This document shows, piece by piece, positions 21,354 through 32,028 of a DNA stretch of 64,000 nucleotides. The stretch covers positions 27,998,001 to 28,062,000 of the forward strand of contig JAIVEN010000002.1 in assembly GCA_026686845.1 (NCBI GenBank), given 5' to 3'. A model generated the notes under the pieces. The model was not told the DNA's origin. It saw only the letters and a list, made by a program, of their open reading frames with translations, and made no database searches. The DNA is from Adenanthera pavonina. Lineage: Eukaryota > Streptophyta > Magnoliopsida > Fabales > Fabaceae. A program made the position numbers and the translations under genes. The stretch's first letter is position 1, and each line of letters begins with the position of its first letter.

Positions 21354-24300
21354 AAAATAAATTTCATCATCAAAATTTGGATATATACTTATATCTCATA
21401 CTTTCTATTTATATCCCAATTTCAAACATTTTTACTAGAGAAATACTTTCATGTCCTAATTATATGACTTAAAAGTTAACTTTTCTCTTCGATTTTATTC
21501 CTCCATCCATAACATCTAAAGGATTCAGCTAATACCTCTTATGTTGGGAAATGTCATGGACATCATAAACTTATTTTACTTTAGGGGTATCGGAAATTCC
21601 ACGTAACATACCTATTCTTAATCATTAGCCTTGCTCTCATAACTTTCTTTTCTTATTCATGCTATAGTCTCTTCTTTGGCACTTGACATCATTTCTTTTC
21701 TTTACTTTTTATAACTTTATGCTATTTACATGAATAATCTTTCTACTAAGCATAAGCTAACTATATTAGCTTTGTTTGTATGGTACTTACAAGGCTATCT
21801 TCTCCTTCTTTTCTTTTTCCTTACCCCCTATCCCCTCTTCCTTTATTTCATTATCACTCGCGGTTCTTGGTGTTCTTATAATACTTCTATGTTAGAATCA
21901 TAGAGATTATAACTCATTTTAACTTATCACAACTCCGTATCTTGAGAGTATTATTCACCGTTGCTATTTGCGGGAACATATTTTTCATAAGAATTTATCA
22001 TATGAAACATAGGCTACTATCCTCAATTCAACCCTTATTTATTACTCATACCCTGATCTATACTTTCTTTCATTATCATAGACCCCTTGGGTCATTATTG
22101 GATTAGGACTAATCATCTTAGGGGAGAAGGTTTAGCCTCTTTCTTAATTCATAAAAACTGGATTTTCATCTCTTTTTCCCACAAAAATTTTTCTTCTAAT
22201 TATGCAGTAAGACAATCTGAGGAAAATTTTTCGTAACAAAAAAATTTTTTACAACATCATACTAGTAAATCTCTCATTTTATTTTAGTTTTCATCTCTCC
22301 TACTTATAACTTTACTTGCTTTATTAGGATCTACTGCAACCCTTGGGAGATTCTATAACCTACTGACCGTACTTCATGAGCTATATTCACTGAGTTTAGT
22401 ATCAATAATTTTATTTAAAATATTTTAAAAATTCTCAATCATCTTTCATGCTTGTTATAGATTCGGAGTACCTTAACACATCATTCTTGAGAACCATCAT
22501 TATACTACTTATACTTTTATTCATGTAGTCTTAGCAGGTGTCTTAACCTGACTATCTAATATAATCATAATTCATAGCACCCCTTAGTTAACAATCGACA
22601 CATCTTTTCTTTCTTACTCTTTACATTTTCCTCATCTTTCAGTACTTCTTAGTAAGTTACCATCCCGGTACTTTCCTCATTTGAGCTCATTTAACTATTG
22701 AATGCTTAGGGTTCTGCATGTACTCATGCCAAAATTTGTCTTGTAGAATACTGGCAATGGGTTCCTTTCAAGCCACAACTTATCTACGTGTCCTCTGAAT
22801 ATTTTACTACTTTAATTTCTAGGCCATTCAATCACTATTTCCATCTTTCTTCTATCAATTGTTTGCTATCTAATAATGGAATGTCATCATTATTTTCATT
22901 TTCATTCATTACTTACACTTATACTACTTCTTTGTTTTTTTACTCTAGTTTTTGTTAACTTAAAGTCTCAACTTACCACTCTGCCTTCATGTATAACCAT
23001 ATTCCTGAACCCAATGCTTTTGCTTGTCTTAGCATTATATTTAGATCCTCTTGACTTTTATGGGTTAGGATCTTATTGATATTAAGGCAGTAGTCATTAC
23101 TCTTTACTCTTTATCACTTCTCATACTTCTACTTTATTGTTTTTATCCATAACTTCCTTAGCTACTTAGTCAAGGTTAATTGGTGGTTTGGCAACTTAAG
23201 GGAGATTGCTCAACCCTTTAAATTTTCTTGCTAACTCAGATAGAATCTAGCCTTTGGCCTCTCACCATTTTTGGCTCATTTGGGCATCACCCCAGGAGCT
23301 ACCTTTCATTTGCCTTGCCTTTGTGGCCTTTATCATATAGAGGATTTCATCTTTCTTGGCTCAATAGGGCTTCTCCCCAAGAGCTACCTCCCTTTTTCCT
23401 ACCTTGGCAGCTAACAAAAGATTTCATTCATTATGAGATCTTCCAGCCGTAAACATTTCTTTCTATGGCTAGATTTCATACCTAGACTAGCAATCTACCA
23501 TCTCAAGGTTTTGTAATTCCTTAAACTACCTGCCACTGTTTTCTCCTTTCTTGCTTCATAATTTTTACCTTGCACATGATACATGCATATTCTTCCTTTA
23601 TTTTACATCTACACTTGCATTACTTTATACTTGCATCATCGCTTGTTATACTGAACTTATGGGGTTTTAGTACTAATGGCAAACCTATTATTGTCATCTA
23701 TTATCGCCATGGGATCTCCTTTTGGATCCTTCTCAAGCTCCTTTTTTGAGACTTCTAATGCTTCAACTTCTTCTTCTTACAACAATATACTGCCTAGAAC
23801 ATATAAGCAATGAGATGATTTACCAAAATATGATATACTTAATTCTAGAACTAGTAATCTAGTTATGACATCAAGTATTTGCTCAACCCATTAATTCTTA
23901 TGGAGCTTATGGTCATGATGCCCTTTTAAAAAATTTCTTTACTTCTAATCCAATACTTAGGGAATGCATAGCTAAAACATATCCTCCAAATCCCACACGA
24001 CATTCATCATAGATACTTCCAACATCTATTTGGATTTGGAGTCCTTGGTTTATTTGGAAAAAAACTATTGTCCTTATTAAAGAATCCATCTAGCCTAGAC
24101 TCATTTGAAGTATCATAGTTCATGGGCTGATTAACCTCTTTCCTTGATCATACATCAGTCTTCTTATTTCTTTTCTCATGACTACTACTTTTTCTAACTT
24201 ATCTTCCTTTATATATTAGTTTCTCCTCACTGATTCTTTTCATAGCTACTTTTCTTTATTTCTATCATTCATTTCTTACTAGCCTCTTTTATTTATTACT

Positions 24301-25915
24301 AAAAACATCTCGCCACTAAACTTATTTGTAGGTGGTATACATACTTCTCATATTTATTATCATCACCTACCATCACATTTCTTTCCTACTTTCTAGTATG
24401 AGGCCTGATATTAGAGAAAAGCCTTACATAAACTTTCATATCAGTTGCTGATTAATGAGGTTTTGTATCCTATAATATCATCCTAGATCATCCATCCTCT
24501 TTTAGAAAACCATCAAAACATTAGGGCTCATCAATCTTTCTCATCATCTCATTTTCTTTTGAGGTTTACTACAACCTTGCGATTGGTCTACTGCAACCAT
24601 GAGACCTACTATGATTTTAGAGCCCTATTAAGATCCTCTATGACCCTACATCATTACTTAACTGATAGAATCCATCATGATGTAACTCTGAAGGGTTTCA
24701 TGACCTATTAAACATCCTTATCTAAGCCAACAACTACTATCTTTAAGATTTGTTCTCTTATGTTATTAAAATATTTCTAGGCTAGACTTCTATAAAATAA
24801 TAATTGTAGGGAAAACTATCATTAAGATGAGTATCTTTCTTTTCTACCACTATTACTTCATCACTTCATTCTCTTTCTGCTTTTCTTACTTTTGTCAGCA
24901 ACAGCTTCTCTAACATTTGCTGGGCAGCAGACATAAAACTTTGATTATTCAAACTATTTCCTATAATTCTGCTAACTTCTACTAGTATACTAAATTGCAC
25001 ACTTTGTATTAAGGCTTTCCTTTCCCTTATGACTACCTTTATTCCTCTTCTTAGCTTTTCCATCCTCCACCTCTAGTCAACATACTATTATAACCAGGTG
25101 GAGTTTCATACTACTTACTGACTAATCCATCACTTATCAGAACATAATGATCTTATCTTCCTTCTCATCTCTAACTAATCACAGGAAATATTTATCATAA
25201 AAGATTACAAAATACTCCAAGCGTTAAGGGTATGTTCCAAGCTTACAGGATCAACTCAATATTAAGCCACCACTTATCTATTCTTTTGGGAGGAATATCC
25301 TATTAATCTGAAAATCCTTTCTAACTCAGTATCTAGTCCTCAACCATTTGTACATCAAACCTTTCATTAAATAAGGGAGGACATCATTTTTAGAACTAAG
25401 CTATTACATGATGCAGGTTAGCATGATCAATTTTGTTCTCGCTGCCAAGTTCATTAGTATAACCTAGGGTACCTACTACTTATACTACCTCAGAGATGAA
25501 ATTTCAACTATAGTTTCCTAAGGTTGTCTCTGAGTATCTAGGGTAACTTTTCAATAATCTTTTACTGCTAATCTTATCTATTCACAATAACTTGCAAAGG
25601 ATTACCCTGTGGTGTCTTTCCTTATTCAGGAGTCTCTGCTCTTATTTGTCTCCTGATGTGAACCACTTTGAATTCATTATAATCTATTCATAAATATTTA
25701 ATAACTATACTCAGAGAACACACACACGCACACACACATATATAAACATAATACTTTTTGATAAACAAACTTTGTACAAAATCCCTTATAATCTCATTAC
25801 ATTATCATTTCATTATACTTTCTGCTTGTGACTGCTTATGATATACTCAAAATTTGAAGTAATCCCTATTCTTTACTTTCATTCATTTTTACGTATTTAC
25901 ACATGATCTTTTTCA
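21354..25915 (-). pseudogene. Element A interior: decayed gypsy gag-pol
   Basis: No open frame longer than about 75 codons survives. Segments align by eye, inverted, with the interior of element G. The 'aaaccttctcccctaagatgattagtcctaatcca' block (22100-22130) pairs with 49325-49365. The reverse-transcriptase relic ending in 'cacctgctaagactacatgaataaaag' (22510-22540 region) pairs with 48946-48975. The triple ~82-bp repeat at 23228-23420 pairs with 48131-48370. The region once held part of gag and pol but codes for nothing now. Confidence 0.65.
23228..23420 (-). repeat. ~82-bp tandem units in the interior of element A
   Basis: Two clear units and a third weaker one carry 'ggagctacctttcatttgcc' or 'agagctacctccctttttcc', with the phrase ggctcaatagggcttctccc. 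They match, inverted, the three units at 48131-48370 of element G. A 74-codon open frame spans them on the plus strand, but it is opposite to the element and is not a gene. Confidence 0.7.
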
Positions 25916-26102
25916 TCATTTCATTCTGGAGGGACAAGAGCTACTTTCACCTTTAATAAAAGCTTCACTAAAATTCACTTCTGGATTCTCTTCCAAGTTC
26001 TCCTCATAATCTTTTTCTTTTATGTCTATAATAGGATCCTCCTGTTCCAGTCGGATCACCTCCAAATATGCCAGCTCTTTAATACAATCTTCGAAAGTTT
26101 CT
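25916..26102 (-). pseudogene. Element A first ORF, C-terminal part (gag position)
   Basis: On the minus strand this continues the frame of 29531-30116 after removal of the insert at 26103-29530 and one tttct. The joined text around the site is KKEEMP followed by ETFEDCIKELAYLEV. The end is acidic (EKDYEENLEENPEVNF), stopping after CPSRMK at 25916. I do not recognise a gag zinc knuckle here, and the protein family is not clear. Confidence 0.6.
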
Positions 26103-28604
26103 TGTAACACCTTATACTTAGACTCATTTCCCATATATTAAACTATATTTAAGTCCATTAATACTTGATTAGAGACTTGATTACATAAAACAACTTAAAG
26201 GAACTTATTCCATTTGAGTTACTCTTCCCTTGGTTAACTTCTTTTCACCTAGTGAACTTTGAAAATTCATAACTAAATCAAGAAAAATCATATTGATATG
26301 GTTAAAGTCTCTAAATATAGCTTAAAAGATTCTATACATGGAAAAAATGTTGAACAGGGAAATTAGTTGGCCAAATTATACAGTAAATTCATATTATCTT
26401 TACTGTAGCAATGGTCATTTTTGAAAATTTCTGATTCTGATCATAACTTTGAAAAATCACCATAAATCATACACAACTCCAAATTGAGTGATTTTTATGT
26501 CTATGAAAAGCTACACATGTCTACATGAAACCAGCCAAAATTTTGAACAGTATACGAGATTCTAAGCAGTGTCACAATAGCCATTTTCTTCCTATAACTT
26601 GTCAACATAGATCTTAATATGTACATACATGGCCATTTCTTGTCTTCACTTAAAACATTACATCATATTAGATATAGATGAACATAATTACATTCATATA
26701 AAGTCCTAGAACCACACATATCATTTTCACAAGGTATTCCAAGCAAAGCACCAATGTAAGCAAATTCATTTTAATTAGGAGTTTGCTTTTCCTTCCCCTT
26801 TTTTTCTTGGGCAGTCTTGCCATAACTTTGACCTATGAAGTGAAACATTTGGAAAAAGAATGAGATTCAAAGAATCTTAGTAGTTACAACCAAGTATATT
26901 CATATTTCATCATACAATTCATAGAATTTTCATTTGAAAGCAATCAACCAATGTATACCATACATTTTCATAAAAATTTTGGCATGGTAACATTTTAAAA
27001 ATTGGACATCCAAGAGTCATAAAAGCTCTCATTCAAACATCCAACACATCAAATACAACATAAAACATTAATGTCATAGCATGGCATGTTCAAAACATCA
27101 TTGAAAATAGTTTTAACAACTTTGATATAATTGGTAAAATAACTACCTTTGGGCTTTCCAAGTTCCACCAAACCTTGTACACCTTTCCCTTGATCTTATA
27201 ACACTTCTTTGGATCCTATAGCATCATAAAATAATGCCATTAACCACCGATTATACAATTTCCTTTACAAAGTGCTCACTTGAACTAAAATTTGCACTTT
27301 GTTATCCATAAAGCATTCCTTGTACAACATACTTGTTTTAACCTATTTTGGACCTAAGGAATCCATTTTTGGGGTCAAAACTTGAAATTCCCTTCCTATA
27401 TTGAACCCTAATTAGGCATAAAATTACCATAAATCATAGAAAAATAGCTAACAGATTAATTTATAATCCAATGACATATTCTTGCATCTTATGGCCTATA
27501 CAACACTTTTCATGGTTTAGTTTCTCCATACCTCAATTTTCTCTCTCTACTCTCTCTCTAGGCAGAAACTTTCAGTGCAAAATAAGAGAGAATAAGCCAT
27601 AAAACCCTTTCAAACTTAAGGATACACAAGATTATGACCATAAGATATTACCTTGAACACTTGTACTTGATGCTTTGCCTCTTGGTTCCTCTTTTTCCTC
27701 CTTTGAAAGTTTTGCTGTTCCTCTCACCCTTCAGCTCTATTTTAGACGTGTGGTATGAAGAAAATGAAGGCCAAATGCTTATTCATCACATGGAAAAGAG
27801 ATATGAAATGTATGAATAGTAAAAGTAGTTAAATTAACTAAACTTGGTTACTTTTCTATTAAAGCTTTTCACTTAATTCCCTTGGTGTCCTATGGCTTGG
27901 TCAGACATGTCTCAACTTATTTTTGGCCAAAAAAGTACTTCAATTATTTAAATGGACCAAAATAACCTTTACCGATTAAATTTACCTATATCAATTGGGT
28001 ATTTTTACCAAAATTGTCATTAAATTGGTACAAGATTATCCAACAATTACTTTTAGTCCAAAATCCATATTTTGATCCAAAATATATTTTAACAAGGTCT
28101 TTTAATTTTTCTTGAATTAATATTGCCTCTTCCTGCGGTCTAAACTAACTTTCATCGGGTAAAATACCAATATTAAATCCTAATTACCCAATAAATATTA
28201 CTTTGACCTTAATAAATTCCCTAATATACTTCATTAGACTTAACTTATTGAGAGTTTCATTTTGAACAGAATTTTTCATATTTAAAAAAGTGCCCTTGAC
28301 CTAGACTAATAATTTTTAAAACTTTCGGGTCATTAAGGTGTAATTTGCTCCAAAAGTCATAAACTTTTCTTAAATCCTCCCTGCCTCTCCCTTTTTTTCT
28401 CTTTTTCTTTTTCCTTTTTCTTTTCTTTTCTTTTCTTTGCTTCCAAGGGCAAAATCATCATTTTTCCTCTTTCTTTTCAACTGAGATAATTGACCTCTTT
28501 ATTCTATTTCATGCCAAACGGTGTATACCCATTTTTATAAATTCTTTATAGATTTTAAAATATTGAACCTTGAATATCCAGAAAAAAATTTTCAAGATAT
28601 TACA
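26103..28604 (-). mobile_element. Solo LTR of the element-G family inside element A
   Basis: It begins TGTAACACCTTATACTTAGAC, the reverse complement of the last bases of the LTRs of element G. It follows that LTR for about 2.5 kb to a diverged end GATATTACA. tttct precedes it (26098-26102), but the same tttct is found only after the TRIM (29531-29535), not directly after 28604. So the two insertions share one outer duplication. The 61-codon frame at 27634-27819 is not a gene. Confidence 0.82.
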
Positions 28605-28607
28605 TTA

Positions 28608-29033
28608 TGTGACATCCGAGCACTGTTTAGGGTGGGGAGTGATTATCGGTGCAAGAAAAGTAGGATTCAAATAAAGTGATAAGGAACAAACAAGGAGCGG
28701 CTCCTAGCAGGCTTCTAAGCGGGAAGGGCATACGAATGAATTGAATACATACCAGAATGAGAGGGATCCAAAGACTGTATAGGTATGGGACTGCACAATT
28801 AAAGGATAGCTTAAAGAAATTGATAGGTACTATTTATACCAACAAGGTGCACCTACATTTTCAGTAGCCTATCCCTTAAGAATTCATCAGTTAAGCGTGC
28901 TTGTCCTAGAGTAATTTGGGGATGGGTGATCTCCTAGGAAGGAGGTGTGTGAGTGAGGACAAAGTACACTGAAAGGGTTTGTGTTGGTTTGTGGAGACAG
29001 TCGTCAATCCTAAAGAAGCGGCCAAACGTTACA
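28608..29033 (+). repeat. TRIM 5' LTR (426 bp)
   Basis: TGTGACATCCGAGCACTG ... GCCAAACGTTACA. Aligned with the second LTR without length change; about one difference in ten to fifteen bases in the parts compared by eye, so the insertion is not very recent. Confidence 0.9.
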
Positions 29034-29035
29034 GG

Positions 29036-29048
29036 TGGTATCAGAGCC
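29036..29048 (+). other. TRIM primer-binding site (tRNA-iMet)
   Basis: TGGTATCAGAGCC, two bases after the 5' LTR; complementary to the 3' end of plant initiator methionine tRNA. Confidence 0.93.
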
Positions 29049-29104
29049 TAGCCTCTCTTAGTACGGTATGGTTCGGGGATGAACCAAGCGGAAGCTAGTG
29101 GGCA

Positions 29105-29530
29105 TGTGACATTCGGGAGCTGACGAGGACAGGGAGTGATCACCGGTGCAAGAAAAGTACGGGTCAGATAAAGTGATAAGGCATAGACAAGGAGCAGCTC
29201 CTGGCAGGCTTCTAAGTGGGAGGGGCATATGAATGAATCGAATACATACCGGAATGAGAGGAATCCAAAGACTGTATAGGTATGGGACTATACAGTTAAA
29301 GGATAGTTTAAAGGAATTGATAGGTACTATCTATACCAACAAAGTGCGCCTACCTTTTCGGTAGCTTGTCCCTTAAGAACTCCTCAGTTAAGCATGCTTG
29401 ACTTGCAGCAATTTGGGGATAGGTAACCTCGTGGGAAGGAGGTGTGTGAGTGAGGACAAAGCACACCGAAAGGGCTTGTGTTGGTTTGTGGGGACAGTCA
29501 TCAATCCCAAAAAAGCGTCCAGACGTTACA
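29105..29530 (+). repeat. TRIM 3' LTR (426 bp)
   Basis: TGTGACATTCGGGAGCTG ... GTCCAGACGTTACA, same length as the 5' LTR. Followed by tttct, which equals the five bases before the adjoining solo LTR at 26103. The 73-codon frame at 29398-29619 crosses its end and is not a gene. Confidence 0.9.
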
Positions 29531-30116
29531 TTTCTGGCATTTCTTCTTTTTGGAGTCTAACTTTATGTCGCATCCAATACTTGTCATCTGGTATTACATC
29601 TATCATTGCAATGATCTAGACTATCTCCTTATAAAAATAGTTTAGGGATTCTTGGGGTTGCTTAGCATCCCTCACTTTATCCAAGAAGGTCAAAATTCTG
29701 GATTCTATAAAATACTCTTGGCTTTCCCATAATTGTTGCATAACAACCTCTTTGGTCTTATAAATATTATCGAGAGGAAGTATGAGGCTAAAGTCTTCTC
29801 GAGCCATTACCAAATCATTAGCTCTAACTGGCTGGTGATTTATCTTTTCTTTAATATTAATTGGACCATTAAAACCTGAATTGTATGAATCTTGTTAAAA
29901 CTCAACCTTATAGTCCCTGCCTTCTGCAGCTACCATTCTCGGTTTCTAAACTTGAACAAGAAAAGCTAGAACAACTTGCAATGGGACTTCTTTATCAGGT
30001 TCAAATCCAGTTGGATAAGGTCCAACATTAACCCTGGGCTTGTCTAAATTTCCTATCGGTAACTTGATTGAGCCAATACTTTTATCATTTTCTTCCATCT
30101 TTGGCTTGTAGATCAT
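29531..30116 (-). pseudogene. Element A first ORF, N-terminal part (gag position)
   Basis: On the minus strand an in-frame ATG at 30116 (MIYKPKMEEND) lies about 180 bases after the primer-binding site. The frame reads GFEPDKEVPLQVVLAFLVQV, stop, MVAAEGRDYKVEF, stop, then MAREDFSLILPLDNIY and a helical stretch (VMQQLWESQEYFIESRILTF), stop after YKEIV. It then joins 26102. The position is that of gag and the composition fits a capsid-like protein, but I cannot name the domain. An alternative is an element-specific ORF. Confidence 0.6.
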
Positions 30117-30294
30117 CCATCTCTTATAATTAGGATCTCGGCTATTGTTTGACCAAAAATTTTATCTGTCTCCATACACAATAGCAATCTTTTGCAATAA
30201 CTAATTCCAAGGAATATTAAGAATTAATATATTCCTTGATCTAAACTTAACTATTTTGGCCGAAATATAATGCTTTGGGAGCCTATACCTTCGA

Positions 30295-30305
30295 CTCTGA
30301 TACCA
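30295..30305 (-). other. Element A primer-binding site (tRNA-iMet)
   Basis: On the minus strand it reads TGGTATCAGAG, five bases inside the 5' LTR. This fixes the orientation of element A. Confidence 0.9.
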
Positions 30306-30310
30306 AAAAG

Positions 30311-30872
30311 TGTAACACCTTAAATTAAAGCCCATTTTCCATGTATTAGATTATTTTAGATGTCTTTCATCGTTGTTTAGAGATAAGAATCATAATATAA
30401 TAAAAATAGAATTTTCAAAATTCGGGGTACTGTTCATTTGGCAGTTTCCATTTTACAAGATTAATTTTGAAAATTCATAACTAAATCTAGGAAAATCATC
30501 TTGAGGTGATTCAAGTCTCTAAAATTTTACTAAATTCAGATCTAGATGGAAAAAAATATAAAACAGTAACTTCATTGGGCCAATTCATACAGAAAATTTC
30601 GTGGACTTTACTATTCATTTGGTCTTTTTTCTACCTTCAAGTTTTCTAACTTCAACTTTGAAAAAATCATATTTCATTCTATTCATGACCAAATTGTGTA
30701 TACTCTACGTCATTTAAAAGATATATATGTCTACTTATAGACATAATTTTATTAAACATTTATTTCACTTACACAAGGCATAACTTTAACTTAAATCATG
30801 AAGGGTCAAAATTCAAATTTTACTAGAATAGTTTTAGGAAAAACACCATATCTTCTATTATATAGCTCCATT
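30311..30872 (-). repeat. Element A 5' LTR, first fragment
   Basis: TGTAACACCTTAAATTAAAG... matches 18412-18970 and stops at ...atatagctccatt, where Sirevirus C inserts (ccatt = 30868-30872 is its duplication). Confidence 0.92.
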
Positions 30873-32028
30873 TGTTGAATCAAGTGTTTTAATGATTCCA
30901 AACCAACTTTCTAGAGCTTGGAGAGAAGATATCAAAGATGCACAAATGATCTCAAGCGGAGAAATTCAAGAAAAACCAGCACAATAATAAATGTAGAATC
31001 TATAGCCATGTTTAAATTGAGTAAAAGACTTTGAATTGGCAAAAAAATGTTTTAAAACTATGATTCTATGTTAATCCATGTAATATTTGAAAAACATCCA
31101 CTAACAGACGAAGTTTGAAACATTTATATTGATATGCTATTTTGAAAATTTGAATTTTGGCTTTGGAAATTCGAATTTCGTATTGAAAATGAGCAAGTCT
31201 GAAAAGAGCCTTCTCTGATAGACGAACTTTGACTTAAAAAATTTGAATTTTGAATCTTGTCTGAAAAGAGCTTTCTCTGACAGACGAACTTTGACTTTTG
31301 AAAATTCAAATTTCAGACAAAATACAACTTATGAAAAATGAAAAATTCGTCTGAGGATATGTCAAAGTTCATCTGAAAACTGAGTTTGGAAAGAGTATCA
31401 AAATGGCTCACTGACAGACAAACTTTCAACATGAAAATTTGAATTTCAGAAACAAAGCTTGTGAATCTTTTATAATGATATGTTGATATACAAATGATAG
31501 TATTTAGAAATTCGAACTTTGTATTAAGTCTGAAAAGAGGCCTCTCTGACAGACGAACTTTGCATTTTGAAAATTCAAATTTCAAATAGATGAACTATTG
31601 TGCCTTATTGAACTGCCCAATGATAAATGAATTTTGGGTATCAAAATTCGAATTTCGAAGACACTGTAGCAAAACGGAACTACTGTTCACACTTTTTAGA
31701 AGAACTTTTAACTTGAAAATTTGTATGTTCCAACACAGAAAAACTTCTCAATGATGAAAATTTGAACTTTGCTTTACAACAGACGAACTTTGAAATGTAA
31801 CATTGAAGTTTTAAACCTTTGGTTTCTGCGAAATTTGTCTATTGGCCAACCAAAATTCAAACTTTGGATGTCAACAGCATTAAATGCAGTTGGTGAACGG
31901 GTAGTTTTTCAGAGTAACTATAGGTTAACATCTCCAACGGATGGATTTTGTCTCTAACGTATAGTTAAGACATAAATCTATAAATATAACATCATTTGAA
32001 GTTCTGGAAAATGATTTTTAACTTTATA

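Larger units (their letters stand above)
28608..29530 (+). mobile_element. TRIM (miniature LTR retrotransposon), 923 bp
   Basis: Two direct LTRs of 426 bp each (28608-29033 and 29105-29530; TGTGACAT...CGTTACA) enclose only 71 bp. The interior begins with GG and a perfect TGGTATCAGAGCC initiator-tRNA-Met primer site, and ends with a purine-rich gcggaagctagtgggca before the second LTR. Total length under 1 kb, tiny interior, no coding capacity and both priming signals define a TRIM. Such elements rely on proteins of other LTR retrotransposons. It is followed by tttct but is not directly preceded by it. Confidence 0.92.

Noticed and set aside
23228..23452. 74-codon ORF on the plus strand of element A interior
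   Set aside because: Antisense to the element and created by the ~82-bp tandem repeat.
25721..25745. CA/TA dinucleotide run as a regulatory Z-DNA element
   Set aside because: Short imperfect microsatellite in decayed gypsy sequence; nothing ties it to a function.
28603..29535. A 5-bp duplication flanking the TRIM on its own
   Set aside because: Left bases catta and right bases tttct differ; only the pair with the neighbouring solo LTR shows a match.
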